Shown: positions 18,928 through 27,678, counted from the stretch's first letter. The stretch is DNA of 45,754 nt from Acidobacteriota bacterium (GCA_016934555.1 JAFGSS010000034.1:1-45754), one strand, 5' to 3'. Program-made: numbers and translations. The notes: a model not told the origin generated them from the letters alone.

Positions 18928-19980
18928 ATTTCCGACAGAGTCCGCAGCTGCGTATCCCTTTGGCTTTCGGCCGCCCTGGCGGTTGCCCTCGTGACGCCCG
19001 CCCCATCGGCGGCGGAGATGCCCGGGTTGGTGCGGCTCGCGGAGGGGGTCTACGCCCGCGTCGTCAGCCCCGATTCGAACGCGGTCGCCAATTCCGGTTT
19101 CGTCGTGCTCGATCACTCGGTCATCGTGTTCGACACGCACTTCACGCCCGAGGCGGGGGCGGAACTCCTCGACGCCGTCCGGGCCGTCACCGACCTGCCC
19201 GTGCGTTACGTGGTCAACAGCCACGGGCATACGGACCACACCCACGGCAACCAGGTGTTTGCCGCCGCCCACATCGTCGGGAGCGACCGGGCGCGGCGGG
19301 ACGTGGTCGAGATCGACCTCCCCGCCTGGGAGCGGTCCGTGGCGGCGGCCAAGGCCGAGGTCCGGGCGCTGCGGGCCGACGGCGCCTCCAAGGAGGCGGC
19401 CGCCTCTCTGGAGGCGGGCGGCGAGCGCCTCCGGCAGCGCGAACGGTACCTGGACACCATTTCCCGCCTCAGGATCCTCGCCCCGCAGGTCACTTTCGAG
19501 CGGACCCTTTCCATCCGGGAAGGGGGGCGCGAGGTCCGGCTGCTCCACCTGGGCAACGCGCATACCGAGGGGGACATCGTCCTGTACCTCCCCGGGGAGA
19601 AAATCGCCTTCGTGGGGGACCTGTTCTTCAACCGTGCGATCCCGAACACCGATGACGGGCGGGTGCTCGAGTGGGGCACGACGGTGGACGCGGTGCTCGC
19701 GCTCGACGCCGAAACCTTCATCCCGGGACACGGCGATGTGGGTTCCAGGGAGGATGTGCGCGCCTTCGCCCGCTACCTCCGGGATCTCCAGTCCCTGGTA
19801 CGGCCGGCGGTCGAGCGGGGGGACAGCCTGCAGCAGGCGATCGCCACGATCCCCGTTCCGGCCGCTTACGCCTCCTGGGGCTTCCAGAATTTCTTTCCGG
19901 CCAATGTGCAGAAGATGTACATCGAGCTGAAGGAGCTGCAGGCGCCGACACCGGAAGAGAACCCGTCCGGGAAGAGATAG
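18928..19980 (+). CDS. Exported metallo-beta-lactamase-fold hydrolase
   Basis: Zinc-dependent hydrolase of unknown substrate. From an ATT at 18928 the protein is 350 aa with an export signal (basic n-region, hydrophobic core LWLSAALAVALV, cleavage near PSAAE). The MBL fold follows, with all seven metal ligands: His99, His101, Asp103 and His104 in SHGHTDH, His212 in GNAHTEGD, Asp231 in GDLFF and His268 in PGHGD. Between ligand sets there is a helical, charged insertion (~133-178) typical of some MBL subfamilies. A beta-lactamase role is not implied; the layout resembles broad-function exported MBL hydrolases. The start codon is uncertain: annotation software would probably choose GTG 18991 or ATG 19018, but these lose the signal peptide. 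It is the last gene of the lipoprotein-protease-hydrolase unit. Confidence 0.85.
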   Translation: MSDRVRSCVSLWLSAALAVALVTPAPSAAEMPGLVRLAEGVYARVVSPDSNAVANSGFVVLDHSVIVFDTHFTPEAGAELLDAVRAVTDLPVRYVVNSHGHTDHTHGNQVFAAAHIVGSDRARRDVVEIDLPAWERSVAAAKAEVRALRADGASKEAAASLEAGGERLRQRERYLDTISRLRILAPQVTFERTLSIREGGREVRLLHLGNAHTEGDIVLYLPGEKIAFVGDLFFNRAIPNTDDGRVLEWGTTVDAVLALDAETFIPGHGDVGSREDVRAFARYLRDLQSLVRPAVERGDSLQQAIATIPVPAAYASWGFQNFFPANVQKMYIELKELQAPTPEENPSGKR

Positions 19981-20029
19981 GATCGGGGGGCTGCATGCGG
20001 ACATCGATCTGTGGTAATCTGATCGCGCC

Positions 20030-20749
20030 ATGAATGCGGAAACTCCCCGAAGCGAGGCGTGTCCGGTCTGCGGCGGCTCCGGCTGGGAGCCCGCCGGGGA
20101 AGGGGTGCGGCGCTGCCGCTGCCTCGACGGCGCGCGGGTGGAGCGGCTGCTCGCCGCCGCCCGCATCCCCGGACGCTACGAGCACTGCGATCTGGATTCC
20201 TATCACGCGATCCACGAGTCCCAGAAGAAGGCGAAGCTCTTCGTCCAGCGCTTCCTGGAAAAATACCCGCAGATCGACGTCGGGCTGCTTTTCGTCGGGA
20301 CCTGCGGCGTCGGGAAGACGCACCTGGCCGTTTCCCTGCTCAAACAGGTGATCCGGGAGAAGGGGGACAGCGGGCTCTTCTACGATTTCCGCGACCTGCT
20401 GCGCGAAATCCAGGGGAGCTGGAACCCGGTCTCGCAGACGTCGGAACTCCAGGTCCTGCGCCCGGTGCTCGAAGCCCGGGTGCTCGTGCTGGACGAACTC
20501 GGGGCCAACAAGCCGACCGAGTGGGTGCGCGACACCATCGCCTACATCATCAACTGCCGGTACAACGAAAAGAAACTCACCGTTTTCACCTCCAATTACC
20601 TCGATGTCCCCAAAAAGGCGGGAGAAGAAACCCTCACCGACCGCATCGGGGCGCGCCTGCGTTCCCGCCTCTACGAGATGTGCCGCGCGGTCGAAATCGG
20701 CGGGGAGGATTTCCGCCGTGAGATCAAGCAGGCCAAGTACCGGTTCTAA
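20030..20749 (+). CDS. DnaC/IstB-like ATP-binding protein with N-terminal zinc-binding cysteines
   Basis: AAA+ ATPase of the helicase-loader (DnaC/DnaI) superfamily. The 239 aa start with a Cys cluster, Cys11 and Cys14 (CPVCGGSGW) plus Cys29 and Cys31 (CRC), resembling a small zinc ribbon. Walker A GTCGVGKT spans 90-97, Walker B is in [11 protein letters not shown], and the sensor TVFTSNY and arginine-rich [10 protein letters not shown] follow. There is no transposase beside it, so an IS21 IstB helper role is unlikely. A chromosomal helicase-loader-like role is plausible but unproven. No obvious Shine-Dalgarno is present before the ATG. Its TAA overlaps the stop of the convergent MATE gene. 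Confidence 0.85.
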   Translation: MNAETPRSEACPVCGGSGWEPAGEGVRRCRCLDGARVERLLAAARIPGRYEHCDLDSYHAIHESQKKAKLFVQRFLEKYPQIDVGLLFVGTCGVGKTHLAVSLLKQVIREKGDSGLFYDFRDLLREIQGSWNPVSQTSELQVLRPVLEARVLVLDELGANKPTEWVRDTIAYIINCRYNEKKLTVFTSNYLDVPKKAGEETLTDRIGARLRSRLYEMCRAVEIGGEDFRREIKQAKYRF

Positions 20750-22086
20750 ACCGGCTCCGGGACCCCCGGGCGGAGCTGCATCCGGATGCGCACTAGGAGC
20801 AGGGCGCAGGCGGCCGCAAGCCCGGCCAGGAACCCGAACCAGATCCCCTCGGGGCCGAAGCCCAGCGGGAACGCCAGAAACCAGCTCGTGCCGAGGCCGA
20901 TGACCATGTAGGAGAATCCCGATATCAGCATCGGGGCCCTGACGTCGGCGAACCCGCGCAGGATCCCGATGCACGTGATCTGCAGGCCGTCGAAAATCTG
21001 GAAGAGGGCGGCGATGGCCAGCAGCGAGGCCGCCTGGGCGATCACCCGCCCGTCGGGGGTGAAGAGGCGGGGGATGTCGTGGCGCAGGAGCAGGAACGCC
21101 AGCGCACAGCAGCCCATGGAGGCGCCGGCCACATGCACCGAGGACCAGGCGAGGCGCCGGAGGCCCCCGTAGTCCGCGCTGCCCAGCGTGAAACTCACGC
21201 GGATCGTCGTGGCCATGGCCACGGCGTTGGCTATCATGAAGGAGAAGGTGGCCAATCCCATGGCGATCTGGTGCGAAGCCAGGGGAACTTCCCCCAGCCA
21301 CCCCATCATGACGGCGCTCCAGGAGAAGGCGGCCACCTCGAGCACCATCTGCCCGGCGATGGGGAGCCCCACAGCGAGCACCCTCGCGAACCGGGCGAAC
21401 GACGCCCGCACCCGTCGCATGAGCGCGAACGAGGACCGGATCGAGGGAACGCACGCAAACAGCGCCACCAGCAGCAGAGGGGAGACGATGCGCGAAAAGA
21501 GGGTGGCGTAGCCGGCGCCCACCAGGCCCAGCTCCGGGAACCCGAACTTGCCGAAGATCAGGACATAGTTGCCGCCCACGTTGACGAGGTTGGCGATCAG
21601 GGTGGCGGCCATCGCGGCCACCGTGTTCCCCAGCCCCTCCCCGATCTGCTTGAGCAGGATGAAGGTCAGCAGCGGGATCGTGGAAAGGGCCAGGAGGCCG
21701 TAATAGGGGAGGGAAAGCCGGACGACGGCGTCCGTCTGCCCCATCAGGGGCATCGCCAGGGAGACGGCGGCCGCCAGCGCCGTCACGACCGCGATCAGCA
21801 GCCCCGAAAACGCCAGGCTGCTTTTCATGAGGACGGCGGCGGCAAGGTCGTCCCGCTCCCCCCGGGCCCGGGAAACGAGGGGGGTGACGCCCATGAATAC
21901 GCCGATCCCGAACAGCATGATCACCACGTAGATGCTGTTGGCGAAGGAGGCGGCGGCGAGCTCGGTCGTACCCACGCGGCCGATCATGGCGTTGTCGACC
22001 AGATGGACCGTTATCTGGCCGGCCTGGGTCATCACCAGGGGCAGCGCCAGGCGGATGAGCCGTCCATATTCGGAAAAGGGGAGCAT
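20746..22086 (-). CDS. MATE family efflux transporter
   Basis: Multidrug and toxin extrusion antiporter in the inner membrane, coupling export of cationic or other compounds to H+ or Na+. The 446 aa contain about twelve hydrophobic segments. MATE motifs include [25 protein letters not shown] near the N-terminus (cited in part), [11 protein letters not shown] and [20 protein letters not shown] in the second half. The substrate cannot be predicted. It is the last gene of a minus-strand run after ssb, 46 bases away. The stop codon overlaps that of the convergent DnaC-like gene by two bases. Confidence 0.92.
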   Translation of the reverse strand: MLPFSEYGRLIRLALPLVMTQAGQITVHLVDNAMIGRVGTTELAAASFANSIYVVIMLFGIGVFMGVTPLVSRARGERDDLAAAVLMKSSLAFSGLLIAVVTALAAAVSLAMPLMGQTDAVVRLSLPYYGLLALSTIPLLTFILLKQIGEGLGNTVAAMAATLIANLVNVGGNYVLIFGKFGFPELGLVGAGYATLFSRIVSPLLLVALFACVPSIRSSFALMRRVRASFARFARVLAVGLPIAGQMVLEVAAFSWSAVMMGWLGEVPLASHQIAMGLATFSFMIANAVAMATTIRVSFTLGSADYGGLRRLAWSSVHVAGASMGCCALAFLLLRHDIPRLFTPDGRVIAQAASLLAIAALFQIFDGLQITCIGILRGFADVRAPMLISGFSYMVIGLGTSWFLAFPLGFGPEGIWFGFLAGLAAACALLLVRIRMQLRPGVPEPV

Positions 22087-22132
22087 GGGTCCTGCCCCGG
22101 GGCGGCCGTCGGGGCGCCCCGGGGCATCCGGG

Positions 22133-22570
22133 CTAGAAGGGAATATCGCTGTCGGTGATGCCGGCGTCCCCGAAGGGCTGGCCCGTTTCCGGTCCCGGGT
22201 CGTAACTGTCCTCCCCCGTCCCGGACGACGCGCCCTGCTGGCGGCTTCCCAGCATGACCATCTGCGTGGCGATGATTTCGGTGGTGCGCCGCTTGTTGCC
22301 TTCCTTGTCGTTCCATTCCCGGCTCTGGATGCGGCCCTCGATGTAGACCTGCCGCCCCTTGGTGAGGTAGCGCTTGCAGATCTCGGCCAGTTTCCTCCAG
22401 GCGACGACCGTGTGCCATTCCGTGCGTTCCTGCTTCGTGCCGCTCTTGTCGGTCCAGTTCTCGCTGGTCGCCAGGCTGAAGGTGGCGACCGGGGTCCCGT
22501 CGGGTGTGTAGCGGACCTCGGGATCCTTTCCCAGGTTTCCGATGAGCATGACCTTGTTGAGTGAACTCAT
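22133..22570 (-). CDS. ssb: Single-stranded DNA-binding protein
   Basis: Coats single-stranded DNA during replication and repair and recruits partners through its C-terminal tip. At 145 aa it matches family size. The OB fold (~1-105) starts MSSLNKVMLIGNLGKDPEVR and includes VATFSLATSE and GRQVYIEGRIQSREW. A disordered linker follows, ending in the acidic tip DSDIPF, the docking motif bound by RarA, RecO and other partners; both rarA and recO are in this window. AAGGA lies close to the ATG, with GAGG about ten bases upstream. It lies downstream of the Tol-Pal cluster, probably in the same transcript. Confidence 0.97.
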   Translation of the reverse strand: MSSLNKVMLIGNLGKDPEVRYTPDGTPVATFSLATSENWTDKSGTKQERTEWHTVVAWRKLAEICKRYLTKGRQVYIEGRIQSREWNDKEGNKRRTTEIIATQMVMLGSRQQGASSGTGEDSYDPGPETGQPFGDAGITDSDIPF

Positions 22571-22617
22571 TGTCCTTGATCCTCTAGTCGTTGATCCTGT
22601 GGTTGGGGTTGACCCGC

Positions 22618-23442
22618 CTAGCGGGCCTTGCGGCGCGCGGGCGCCGCGGGTTTGGAGGCGGTGAGCCTGTCCAGTTCCGCCTGGGCCAGGCCGGCTTCGG
22701 GGGACTGGGGGAACTTCTCGACGATGTGGCGCAGGTCCGCGGTGGCGTTTTCCTTCTCCTGCATCGCCAGTTCCACCCTGGCCCGCTTGTAGAGGGCGCT
22801 CGGGACCTTCGCCGATTCCGCGTAATCGTTGATGACGCGGGTGAAGGCGGCCACGGCCTGCGGCAGGCGGTTCTGGCCGATGTGGGAGTCCCCGATGTTG
22901 AGCAGCGCATCGGGGGCCTTCTCCCCGGCGGGGTAGGTGGAAACGTAGGCGCTGAATCCCTCGATCGCCAGGTCGAAATTCCCCTGCACAAAATCGCCGA
23001 AAGCCTGGTTGTAGAGAACCTCGGGGGAGAGGCCCGGGGAGGTGGCCGGGCCGAGGCTGGCCGACTGCACCTTCAGCTCGCCGAGCTGCTGGGCCATGGC
23101 GCTGATGCGCGTGCCGACCTCGTCCACCTTTTCCGAGAGGCGCCGCACCTCCTCGAGCAGGTTCCGGTCGGCCTCGCGCGTTCCGGCTTCGGTGTTCTCC
23201 ATGGCCGCGGAGATCCTGTCGAGGACCAGCCCGGAGCGGGCCGCCTGGTCGTTCAGCTGGATCACCAGGCTGCGCAGGCTGTCCAGCTTCTCCGTGTAGC
23301 CCTTGTCGAACTCGCGGATCTGGTTCTGCAGGGCCAGGACATCGCTCTGAAGCCTCACCAGTTCCTCCTTGGTGCCGGCCTCGGCCAGGGGGCAGGCGGC
23401 GATCGACGCCGCCAGGAGGCAGAGTAAAAGATTTCGCTTCAT
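22618..23442 (-). CDS. cpoB: Tol-Pal system protein CpoB/YbgF
   Basis: Periplasmic coordinator between the Tol machine and peptidoglycan synthesis in E. coli. The 274 aa have a signal sequence ending near SIAAC (Cys17), which could be a lipobox, or alternatively a cleavage at AEAG. A coiled-coil region rich in Leu, Glu and Gln spans about 25-110. A C-terminal TPR domain (~135-260) contains YNQAFGDFVQGNFDLAIEGF and ALYKRARVELAMQEKENA. The end is Ala- and Lys-rich (ASKPAAPARRKAR). It follows pal by 15 bases, the expected order. Confidence 0.92.
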   Translation of the reverse strand: MKRNLLLCLLAASIAACPLAEAGTKEELVRLQSDVLALQNQIREFDKGYTEKLDSLRSLVIQLNDQAARSGLVLDRISAAMENTEAGTREADRNLLEEVRRLSEKVDEVGTRISAMAQQLGELKVQSASLGPATSPGLSPEVLYNQAFGDFVQGNFDLAIEGFSAYVSTYPAGEKAPDALLNIGDSHIGQNRLPQAVAAFTRVINDYAESAKVPSALYKRARVELAMQEKENATADLRHIVEKFPQSPEAGLAQAELDRLTASKPAAPARRKAR

Positions 23443-23457
23443 CGGTTTTCTCCAGGT

Positions 23458-24222
23458 CTAACGCATGACGAAGTGCGCGCGCCGGTTCAGCTGCCAGCAC
23501 TCCTCGTTCTGTTCCTCGCAGAACGGGCGTTCCTCGCCGTAGGATATGGTATCGATGCGCGAGGAGTCGATCCCCTGGGAAATCAGGAAATCCCGGGCGG
23601 AATTGGCGCGCCGGTCGCCCAGGGCCAGGTTGTATCTTTCCGATCCACGCTCGTCGCAATGCCCCTCGATCGTCACCCGCAGCGAGGGGCGCTCGGCCAG
23701 GGCCCGGGCGTTGGCGATGAGGGCGCGCCGGGCGTCCTCGTTGATGGAATACTCGTCCAGGTCGAAGAAGCAGTCCCGGATGCTGGCCTCGAAGAACGCG
23801 GCGTCGCTCACGGCCGCCGACGGCGGCGGGGTGACGGCGACCGGCGCGGAGACGGTGACGCGCGCTTCGGCCACGGCGTCCCCTCCCGGCCCGGTGGCCC
23901 GCGCCGTATAGGTGGTGGAGGAACCGGGGCTCACGGTCCGGCTCCCGGATTCCTCGACGGTCCCGATGCCGCCCGTGATGTTCACGCCGGTGGCGTTCGT
24001 CGATCGCCAGGAAAGGGTGGTGGACTGTCCCTTCTCGATCGCCGACGGGGATGCCGTCACCGTGATGGTCGGGGCCGGCGCCGCGGGGGTTTCCCGCACG
24101 GCCTCCTCGCGCTCCGCGGCGGGGGGGGGCGGCGATACTTTTTTGGCGCAGCCGGGGGCCGAAATCATGACGGCCAGCAGAAGCAACGCCGTCGAGGCGA
24201 ACAGAACCGGTGATCTCTTCAT
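23458..24222 (-). CDS. pal: Peptidoglycan-associated lipoprotein Pal with an Ig-like insert
   Basis: Outer-membrane lipoprotein that binds peptidoglycan and TolB. I start at the ATG at 24222, which follows AAGGAG and gives a lipoprotein signal ending SAPGC (Cys25). A Pro-rich stretch leads to an Ig-like beta-sandwich module (~51-126) with GQSTTLSWRSTNATGV, GSRTVSPGSSTTYT and a closing strand ARVTVSAP. The OmpA-like peptidoglycan-binding domain (~145-254) shows FFDLDEYSI, TIEGHCDERGSERYNLALG and RRANSARDFL. Total length is 254 aa. E. coli Pal has no Ig-like module, so this is an accessory domain. It lies in the Tol-Pal operon between tolB and cpoB. Confidence 0.95.
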   Translation of the reverse strand: MKRSPVLFASTALLLLAVMISAPGCAKKVSPPPPAAEREEAVRETPAAPAPTITVTASPSAIEKGQSTTLSWRSTNATGVNITGGIGTVEESGSRTVSPGSSTTYTARATGPGGDAVAEARVTVSAPVAVTPPPSAAVSDAAFFEASIRDCFFDLDEYSINEDARRALIANARALAERPSLRVTIEGHCDERGSERYNLALGDRRANSARDFLISQGIDSSRIDTISYGEERPFCEEQNEECWQLNRRAHFVMR

Positions 24223-24266
24223 GGGGCGATGTCTCCTTGTCAACACCTTCGGGTTAGATGTCTGTG

Positions 24267-24295
24267 AGTATAGCACGGGCGCCGGCCGCGCGAAA
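24267..24295 (-). promoter_or_regulatory. Possible internal promoter for pal
   Basis: On the minus strand, TATACT (24267-24272) lies 17 bases downstream of a weak TTTCGC (24290-24295). The leader would be about 38 bases. It could boost pal and cpoB over the upstream tol genes. Confidence 0.4.
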
Positions 24296-24311
24296 CCTGT
24301 CCGCGGCAAAA

Positions 24312-25640
24312 CTAGTCCCTGCGGAAATAGCCGCTCCAGGAGGGGCTCGTGTTGTTCCCCGAGTGGGTGATCCGGCGCGGCTCGGTTCCCTCGAGCAGCA
24401 TGGTGTAGATCTGCCAGCTCCCGGTCCGGTTGGACTGGAACGCCAGGTGGCGCCCGTCGGGCGCCCAGGTCGGGTATTCGTTGCTGCCGCCGCCGCTGGT
24501 CAACTGGCGGATGGCGCCGCCGGCGGAGTCGACGACGAAGATTTCGTAGTTCGGGCTGAGACGCGGCTTCCATTGAAAGGCGAGCCATTTCCCGTCCGGG
24601 GACCAGGCCACGCCGTCGGCGTCCCCCCCCTCCTTGACGATGCGCCGGACGTTGGACCCGTCCGAGTCGCAGATGTGGACCTGGCCCGGCATGCCCGAGA
24701 TGTAGGCGATCTGCCGCCCGGAGGGGGACCAGGTGGGGGAGCTGTCGATCGCGGGGTTGTTGGTGATGTTGCGGCGGTTCGATCCGTCCAGCCGGGAGAT
24801 GAAGAGATCGGGGTCCCCCCTCGGGGTGCGCAGCGCGAAAATGACCTCGCTGCCATCGGGCGAAATCGCCGGGGAGGAGGCGAAGGTATGGAACATCGGG
24901 AAGGGAAGGCGGGAACCGTCGAGGTAGGAATAGATGGTGATTTCGGGCTTCGGCCGGTAGCTGACGAAAGCCAGCTTGGAGTTGTCGGGCGCCCAGTGGG
25001 GGAACAGGTTCAGGCTCCCGCCGTGGGTGAAGGCGCGGGAATTGTAGCCGTCATAATCCATGGTGTGGATCTCCTTGGCGTTCCCATTGCGCGAGACGTA
25101 GGCGATGCGGCTGGAGGCGATGCCGCGGGAGGTCCCCGCGGTGAGCTGGTAGACGATCTCATCCGCCCAGTAATGGGCCATGGTGCGGATCTGTCCCGGG
25201 TCGCCGGTGTAGGCTTTGCCGAACGCGCGCTTTCTCTGCTTCATGTCGTAAACGCTCACCTCCGCCCGGAGGACGTTGCGCGAGAGGCTCACGGTCCCGA
25301 CGGTCAGGAAGCTGACCTTGAACGGGATGGCGTTCCAGGCCTCGTAATCGATGTCGGTTTCGGGGCGTACGATCGGGCCGGGAGGGTAAAACCCCCTCCC
25401 CGCGATGGTGAAGAAGCCGGCGAAGGAGAGATCGTCCCAGAGGACGCGGTTGAAGGTTTCGAGTGCGGACGCGAGTTCGGTCCCGGCGCTGCCCGGGGCG
25501 GCCTGCACGTCCCCCACGGCGAGGATGAGGTCCTCGGAGGGCTTCGGGAACAGCGTGACCCGCGAGGATTCCTGCGTGAGCAGGGAAGGCTGGACGCCTA
25601 GAAAGGCGAGCAGAAGAAAACAGGCGATTTTGACCGGCAT
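24312..25640 (-). CDS. tolB: Tol-Pal system protein TolB
   Basis: Periplasmic beta-propeller that contacts Pal and TolA and helps outer-membrane constriction. The 442 aa have a signal peptide (~1-20), an N-terminal domain (~25-165, including LWDDLSFAGFF) and a six-bladed propeller built of WD40/PD40-type repeats: FPHWAPDNSKLAFVSYR, SPAISPDGSEVIFALRT, SPTWSPSGRQIAYIS, GVAWSPDGKWLAFQ and YPTWAPDGRHLAFQ. The RIAYVSRNG strand before the propeller is typical. A signal peptide and operon position confirm TolB over other PD40 proteins. It lies 22 bases after the TolA-like gene. Confidence 0.95.
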   Translation of the reverse strand: MPVKIACFLLLAFLGVQPSLLTQESSRVTLFPKPSEDLILAVGDVQAAPGSAGTELASALETFNRVLWDDLSFAGFFTIAGRGFYPPGPIVRPETDIDYEAWNAIPFKVSFLTVGTVSLSRNVLRAEVSVYDMKQRKRAFGKAYTGDPGQIRTMAHYWADEIVYQLTAGTSRGIASSRIAYVSRNGNAKEIHTMDYDGYNSRAFTHGGSLNLFPHWAPDNSKLAFVSYRPKPEITIYSYLDGSRLPFPMFHTFASSPAISPDGSEVIFALRTPRGDPDLFISRLDGSNRRNITNNPAIDSSPTWSPSGRQIAYISGMPGQVHICDSDGSNVRRIVKEGGDADGVAWSPDGKWLAFQWKPRLSPNYEIFVVDSAGGAIRQLTSGGGSNEYPTWAPDGRHLAFQSNRTGSWQIYTMLLEGTEPRRITHSGNNTSPSWSGYFRRD

Positions 25641-25662
25641 GACGCTCCTTTGTCGGAATCGG

Positions 25663-26448
25663 CTATGGAACGGGCGGATAGATGAACTCGGCGACGAACT
25701 GTATGGCCTTCCCCCGGTATTCCAAGGGGGGGGCCGACAGGGGATTCGCGGCGTTGATGGCGCGCAGCGCCATCAGGTCCATTTGAGTGTTGCCCGATGA
25801 CTTTTCCAGTTTGATGCTGTAAATCGCGCCGTTGGCCGCGATGAAAAAGCTGTAGACGATCTCCACCCGCAGCCCTTCGGGGGGACGCGTCCAGTGCTCG
25901 CTGATCCTCCTCTCCACTGCGGCGGCATAGTAGGAGTCCCCGAACCCCCCCGAGCCCGCACCGATGGAGACGCCGCTGCCGCCGCCGCTCCCCCCGCCGC
26001 TGCCGGCCCCTGCCGCGGCGGCGCCCCCCGAACCGGGCTCGGGTGCCGTGGGTATGACGTTCCGGATCGCCTCCGGCGGGGGCGCGGGGGTGGCCACGGG
26101 CGGCTTGCGTTTGGGGGTTTCCGTGGTCCTTGGCAGGGGGATCGCCTTCTCGGGTTTGGCAGGGGCCTCCGTCAGCAGGGCGGGAGGCTGCGGCACCATG
26201 GAGGGCTTGACCATCCCGGCTCCTCCCGACAGGGTGTCCACCACCCCCACGGTGGAAATAGCGGCCCCGATCCCCCCGCCGGGGCCGCCCCCGAGCTGGA
26301 TCGTCCTCTGGGGGAGCAGCCACGCGCCGAAAAAGGCCACGAGGACGGCCACCGCGTGGATCGCTATGGAGGTGAGCCACGACCGGCCGTACGTTTCCCG
26401 GACGAGCGGGATCTCGAGAAGCGTGCCGGGATTGCGGAATCGGTTCAT
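25663..26448 (-). CDS. TolA/TonB-like energy transducer
   Basis: Inner-membrane anchored protein expected to couple the TolQ-TolR motor to TolB and Pal. From the ATG at 26448 it has 261 aa: a short cytoplasmic start, one membrane helix (~25-45), a Pro- and Lys-rich periplasmic region (PEKAIPLPRTTETPKRKPP), a Gly/Ser-rich run (~150-175), and a TonB-type C-terminal domain (~180-261) with YYAAAVERRISEHWTRPPE and IVYSFFIAANGAIYSIKLEKS. The C-terminal domain looks TonB-like; the tolB-pal-cpoB context favours the TolA role. No strong Shine-Dalgarno was found near this ATG. It lies 28 bases after tolR. Confidence 0.88.
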   Translation of the reverse strand: MNRFRNPGTLLEIPLVRETYGRSWLTSIAIHAVAVLVAFFGAWLLPQRTIQLGGGPGGGIGAAISTVGVVDTLSGGAGMVKPSMVPQPPALLTEAPAKPEKAIPLPRTTETPKRKPPVATPAPPPEAIRNVIPTAPEPGSGGAAAAGAGSGGGSGGGSGVSIGAGSGGFGDSYYAAAVERRISEHWTRPPEGLRVEIVYSFFIAANGAIYSIKLEKSSGNTQMDLMALRAINAANPLSAPPLEYRGKAIQFVAEFIYPPVP

Positions 26449-26476
26449 GATCGGGCCAAAAGCGCCTCTGCGGGCT

Positions 26477-26896
26477 CTATCGCGGCGCCCGGAAAGGTTT
26501 GGTGACAAGTTTGATTTCGCTGAAACCGGCACCCCGGACGGCATCGATCACGGAGACGATGGAGTTCCATTTGACGTCCTTGTCCGCCCGGAGAAAGATG
26601 GCGTCCTTCGGGCCGCGGGCGTCCTTGCGCAGGCGCTCGGGGATGGTCGAGAAATTGACCGCCTCGGAGCCGTAGAAGATGTCCCCCTGCCGGCTGATGG
26701 AGATGATGATGCGCTCCTCGGGATTGACGTCCTGGACGTTTCGGGTCTCGGGGAGCTCGACGTCGATCCCCGTCTGCAGCATCGGGGCGGTCACCATGAA
26801 GATGACGAGCAGCACCAGCATGACGTCGACCAGCGGAGTGACGTTGATTTCGGAAAGGGACGTCGACGTGCGCCCCTGCGGGTTCGTGAACGCCAT
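26477..26896 (-). CDS. tolR: Biopolymer transport protein TolR/ExbD
   Basis: Stator-associated periplasmic protein of the proton-driven Tol motor. It has 139 aa with one membrane helix (~21-42, PLVDVMLVLLVIFMVTAPML) carrying the essential proton-path Asp24, and a periplasmic ExbD/TolR domain (~60-139) with DKDVKWNSIVSVIDAVRGAG. The start at 26896 is adjacent to the tolQ stop. TolR rather than ExbD is chosen because tolB and pal lie downstream. Confidence 0.93.
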   Translation of the reverse strand: MAFTNPQGRTSTSLSEINVTPLVDVMLVLLVIFMVTAPMLQTGIDVELPETRNVQDVNPEERIIISISRQGDIFYGSEAVNFSTIPERLRKDARGPKDAIFLRADKDVKWNSIVSVIDAVRGAGFSEIKLVTKPFRAPR

Positions 26897-27640
26897 TCAG
26901 CGGAAACTCCGTTCTACCAGGTTGACGAATTCCATCGAAAAGTCGTCCATTTCGGCGGCCACCCCTTTGAGCCGCGCGAGGAAATGGTTGTAGGCGATGA
27001 CGGCCGGAATCGCGGCGAACAGCCCGGCCGCCGTCGCGATGAGGGCCTCGGCGATGCCGGGGGCCACGGCCTGGATCGAGGCCGTCTTGACCATCCCCAG
27101 GCCGTTGAAGGCGTTGATGATGCCGATCACCGTGCCGAGCAGCCCTATGAAGGGGGTCACCGAGCCGGTGGTGGCCAGCCAGCTCATGCTCCGTTCGAGC
27201 ACCGAAAGTTCGGCGGCCGCGGCGCGCTCGAGCGCGCGCTGGACGCCCGCGATATGACGGTCTCCGAGGGTGATCGAGTCGGTCTGCGGAGGCTTCAGGG
27301 CCTGGATCTGGGCGTTGAGTTCCTGGTATCCCGCGCTGAAGATCCCCGGCAGGGGGGAGCCGTGATAGTGCTCGCAGGCGGCGTGGACTTCGCTGAGGCG
27401 CTCGCTCTTGCGGAAGAAGGAGACGAACTCGCGGCTCTGCCGGCCGATCTGCCTGAAAGTCATCCACTTGCGGAAAATGATGCTCCAGGACAGGAGCGAG
27501 AAGAGGATGAGGAGCAAAAGGATCGCGAAGGCGAACCCGCTGGCGTGGGCGAATACGGTCCAGAGTGAACCCGAAACGGCTTCGGGCGGCACCAGTTCGG
27601 GCGGTGTGGCCTGCAGCAGCAACAGTGTGACGATGTCGAT
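26897..27640 (-). CDS. tolQ: Proton channel protein TolQ/ExbB
   Basis: Inner-membrane motor protein energising TolA. It has about 247 aa with three hydrophobic segments (near FAFAILLLLILFSLLSWSII; the SVTPFIGLLGTVIGIINAF pore helix; and GIAEALIATAAGLFAAIPAV), the standard MotA/TolQ/ExbB signature. The start is uncertain. GGAGGG (27647-27652) is spaced six bases before an ATC codon at 27640, giving a start at DIVTLLLLQATP. Canonical alternatives are TTG codons at 27652 (overlapping the GGAGGG region) or 27622 (too far from it). The TTG at 27679 lies upstream of the predicted transcription start and is unlikely. It is the first gene of the operon, followed directly by tolR. Confidence 0.92.
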   Translation of the reverse strand: MDIVTLLLLQATPPELVPPEAVSGSLWTVFAHASGFAFAILLLLILFSLLSWSIIFRKWMTFRQIGRQSREFVSFFRKSERLSEVHAACEHYHGSPLPGIFSAGYQELNAQIQALKPPQTDSITLGDRHIAGVQRALERAAAAELSVLERSMSWLATTGSVTPFIGLLGTVIGIINAFNGLGMVKTASIQAVAPGIAEALIATAAGLFAAIPAVIAYNHFLARLKGVAAEMDDFSMEFVNLVERSFR

Positions 27641-27646
27641 GGCGAT

Positions 27647-27652
27647 CCCTCC
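27647..27652 (-). promoter_or_regulatory. Strong Shine-Dalgarno before the ATC codon of tolQ
   Basis: GGAGGG on the minus strand, six bases before ATC at 27640. It decides the tolQ start and hints at non-canonical initiation. Confidence 0.5.
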
Positions 27653-27678
27653 GTGCAAAAGTGGGTGCAGTTCGCACA

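Noticed and set aside
18928-19980. Beta-lactamase resistance gene
   Set aside because: The zinc ligands fit the wide MBL fold, but nothing specific to beta-lactamases was seen; a general hydrolase is the safer call.
20030-20749. IS21 IstB transposition helper
   Set aside because: No istA transposase, no terminal repeats and ordinary housekeeping neighbours; the family similarity alone is shared with DnaC.
22571-22617. Two direct copies of TTGATCCT before ssb as an operator
   Set aside because: Only two short copies, 15 bases apart, overlapping the ribosome-binding region; no symmetry or promoter match supports a regulatory role.
25950-26060. Tandem repeat or CRISPR-like array in the TolA/TonB gene
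   Set aside because: The repeated GC blocks encode the Gly/Ser-rich linker of the protein and have no regular spacers.
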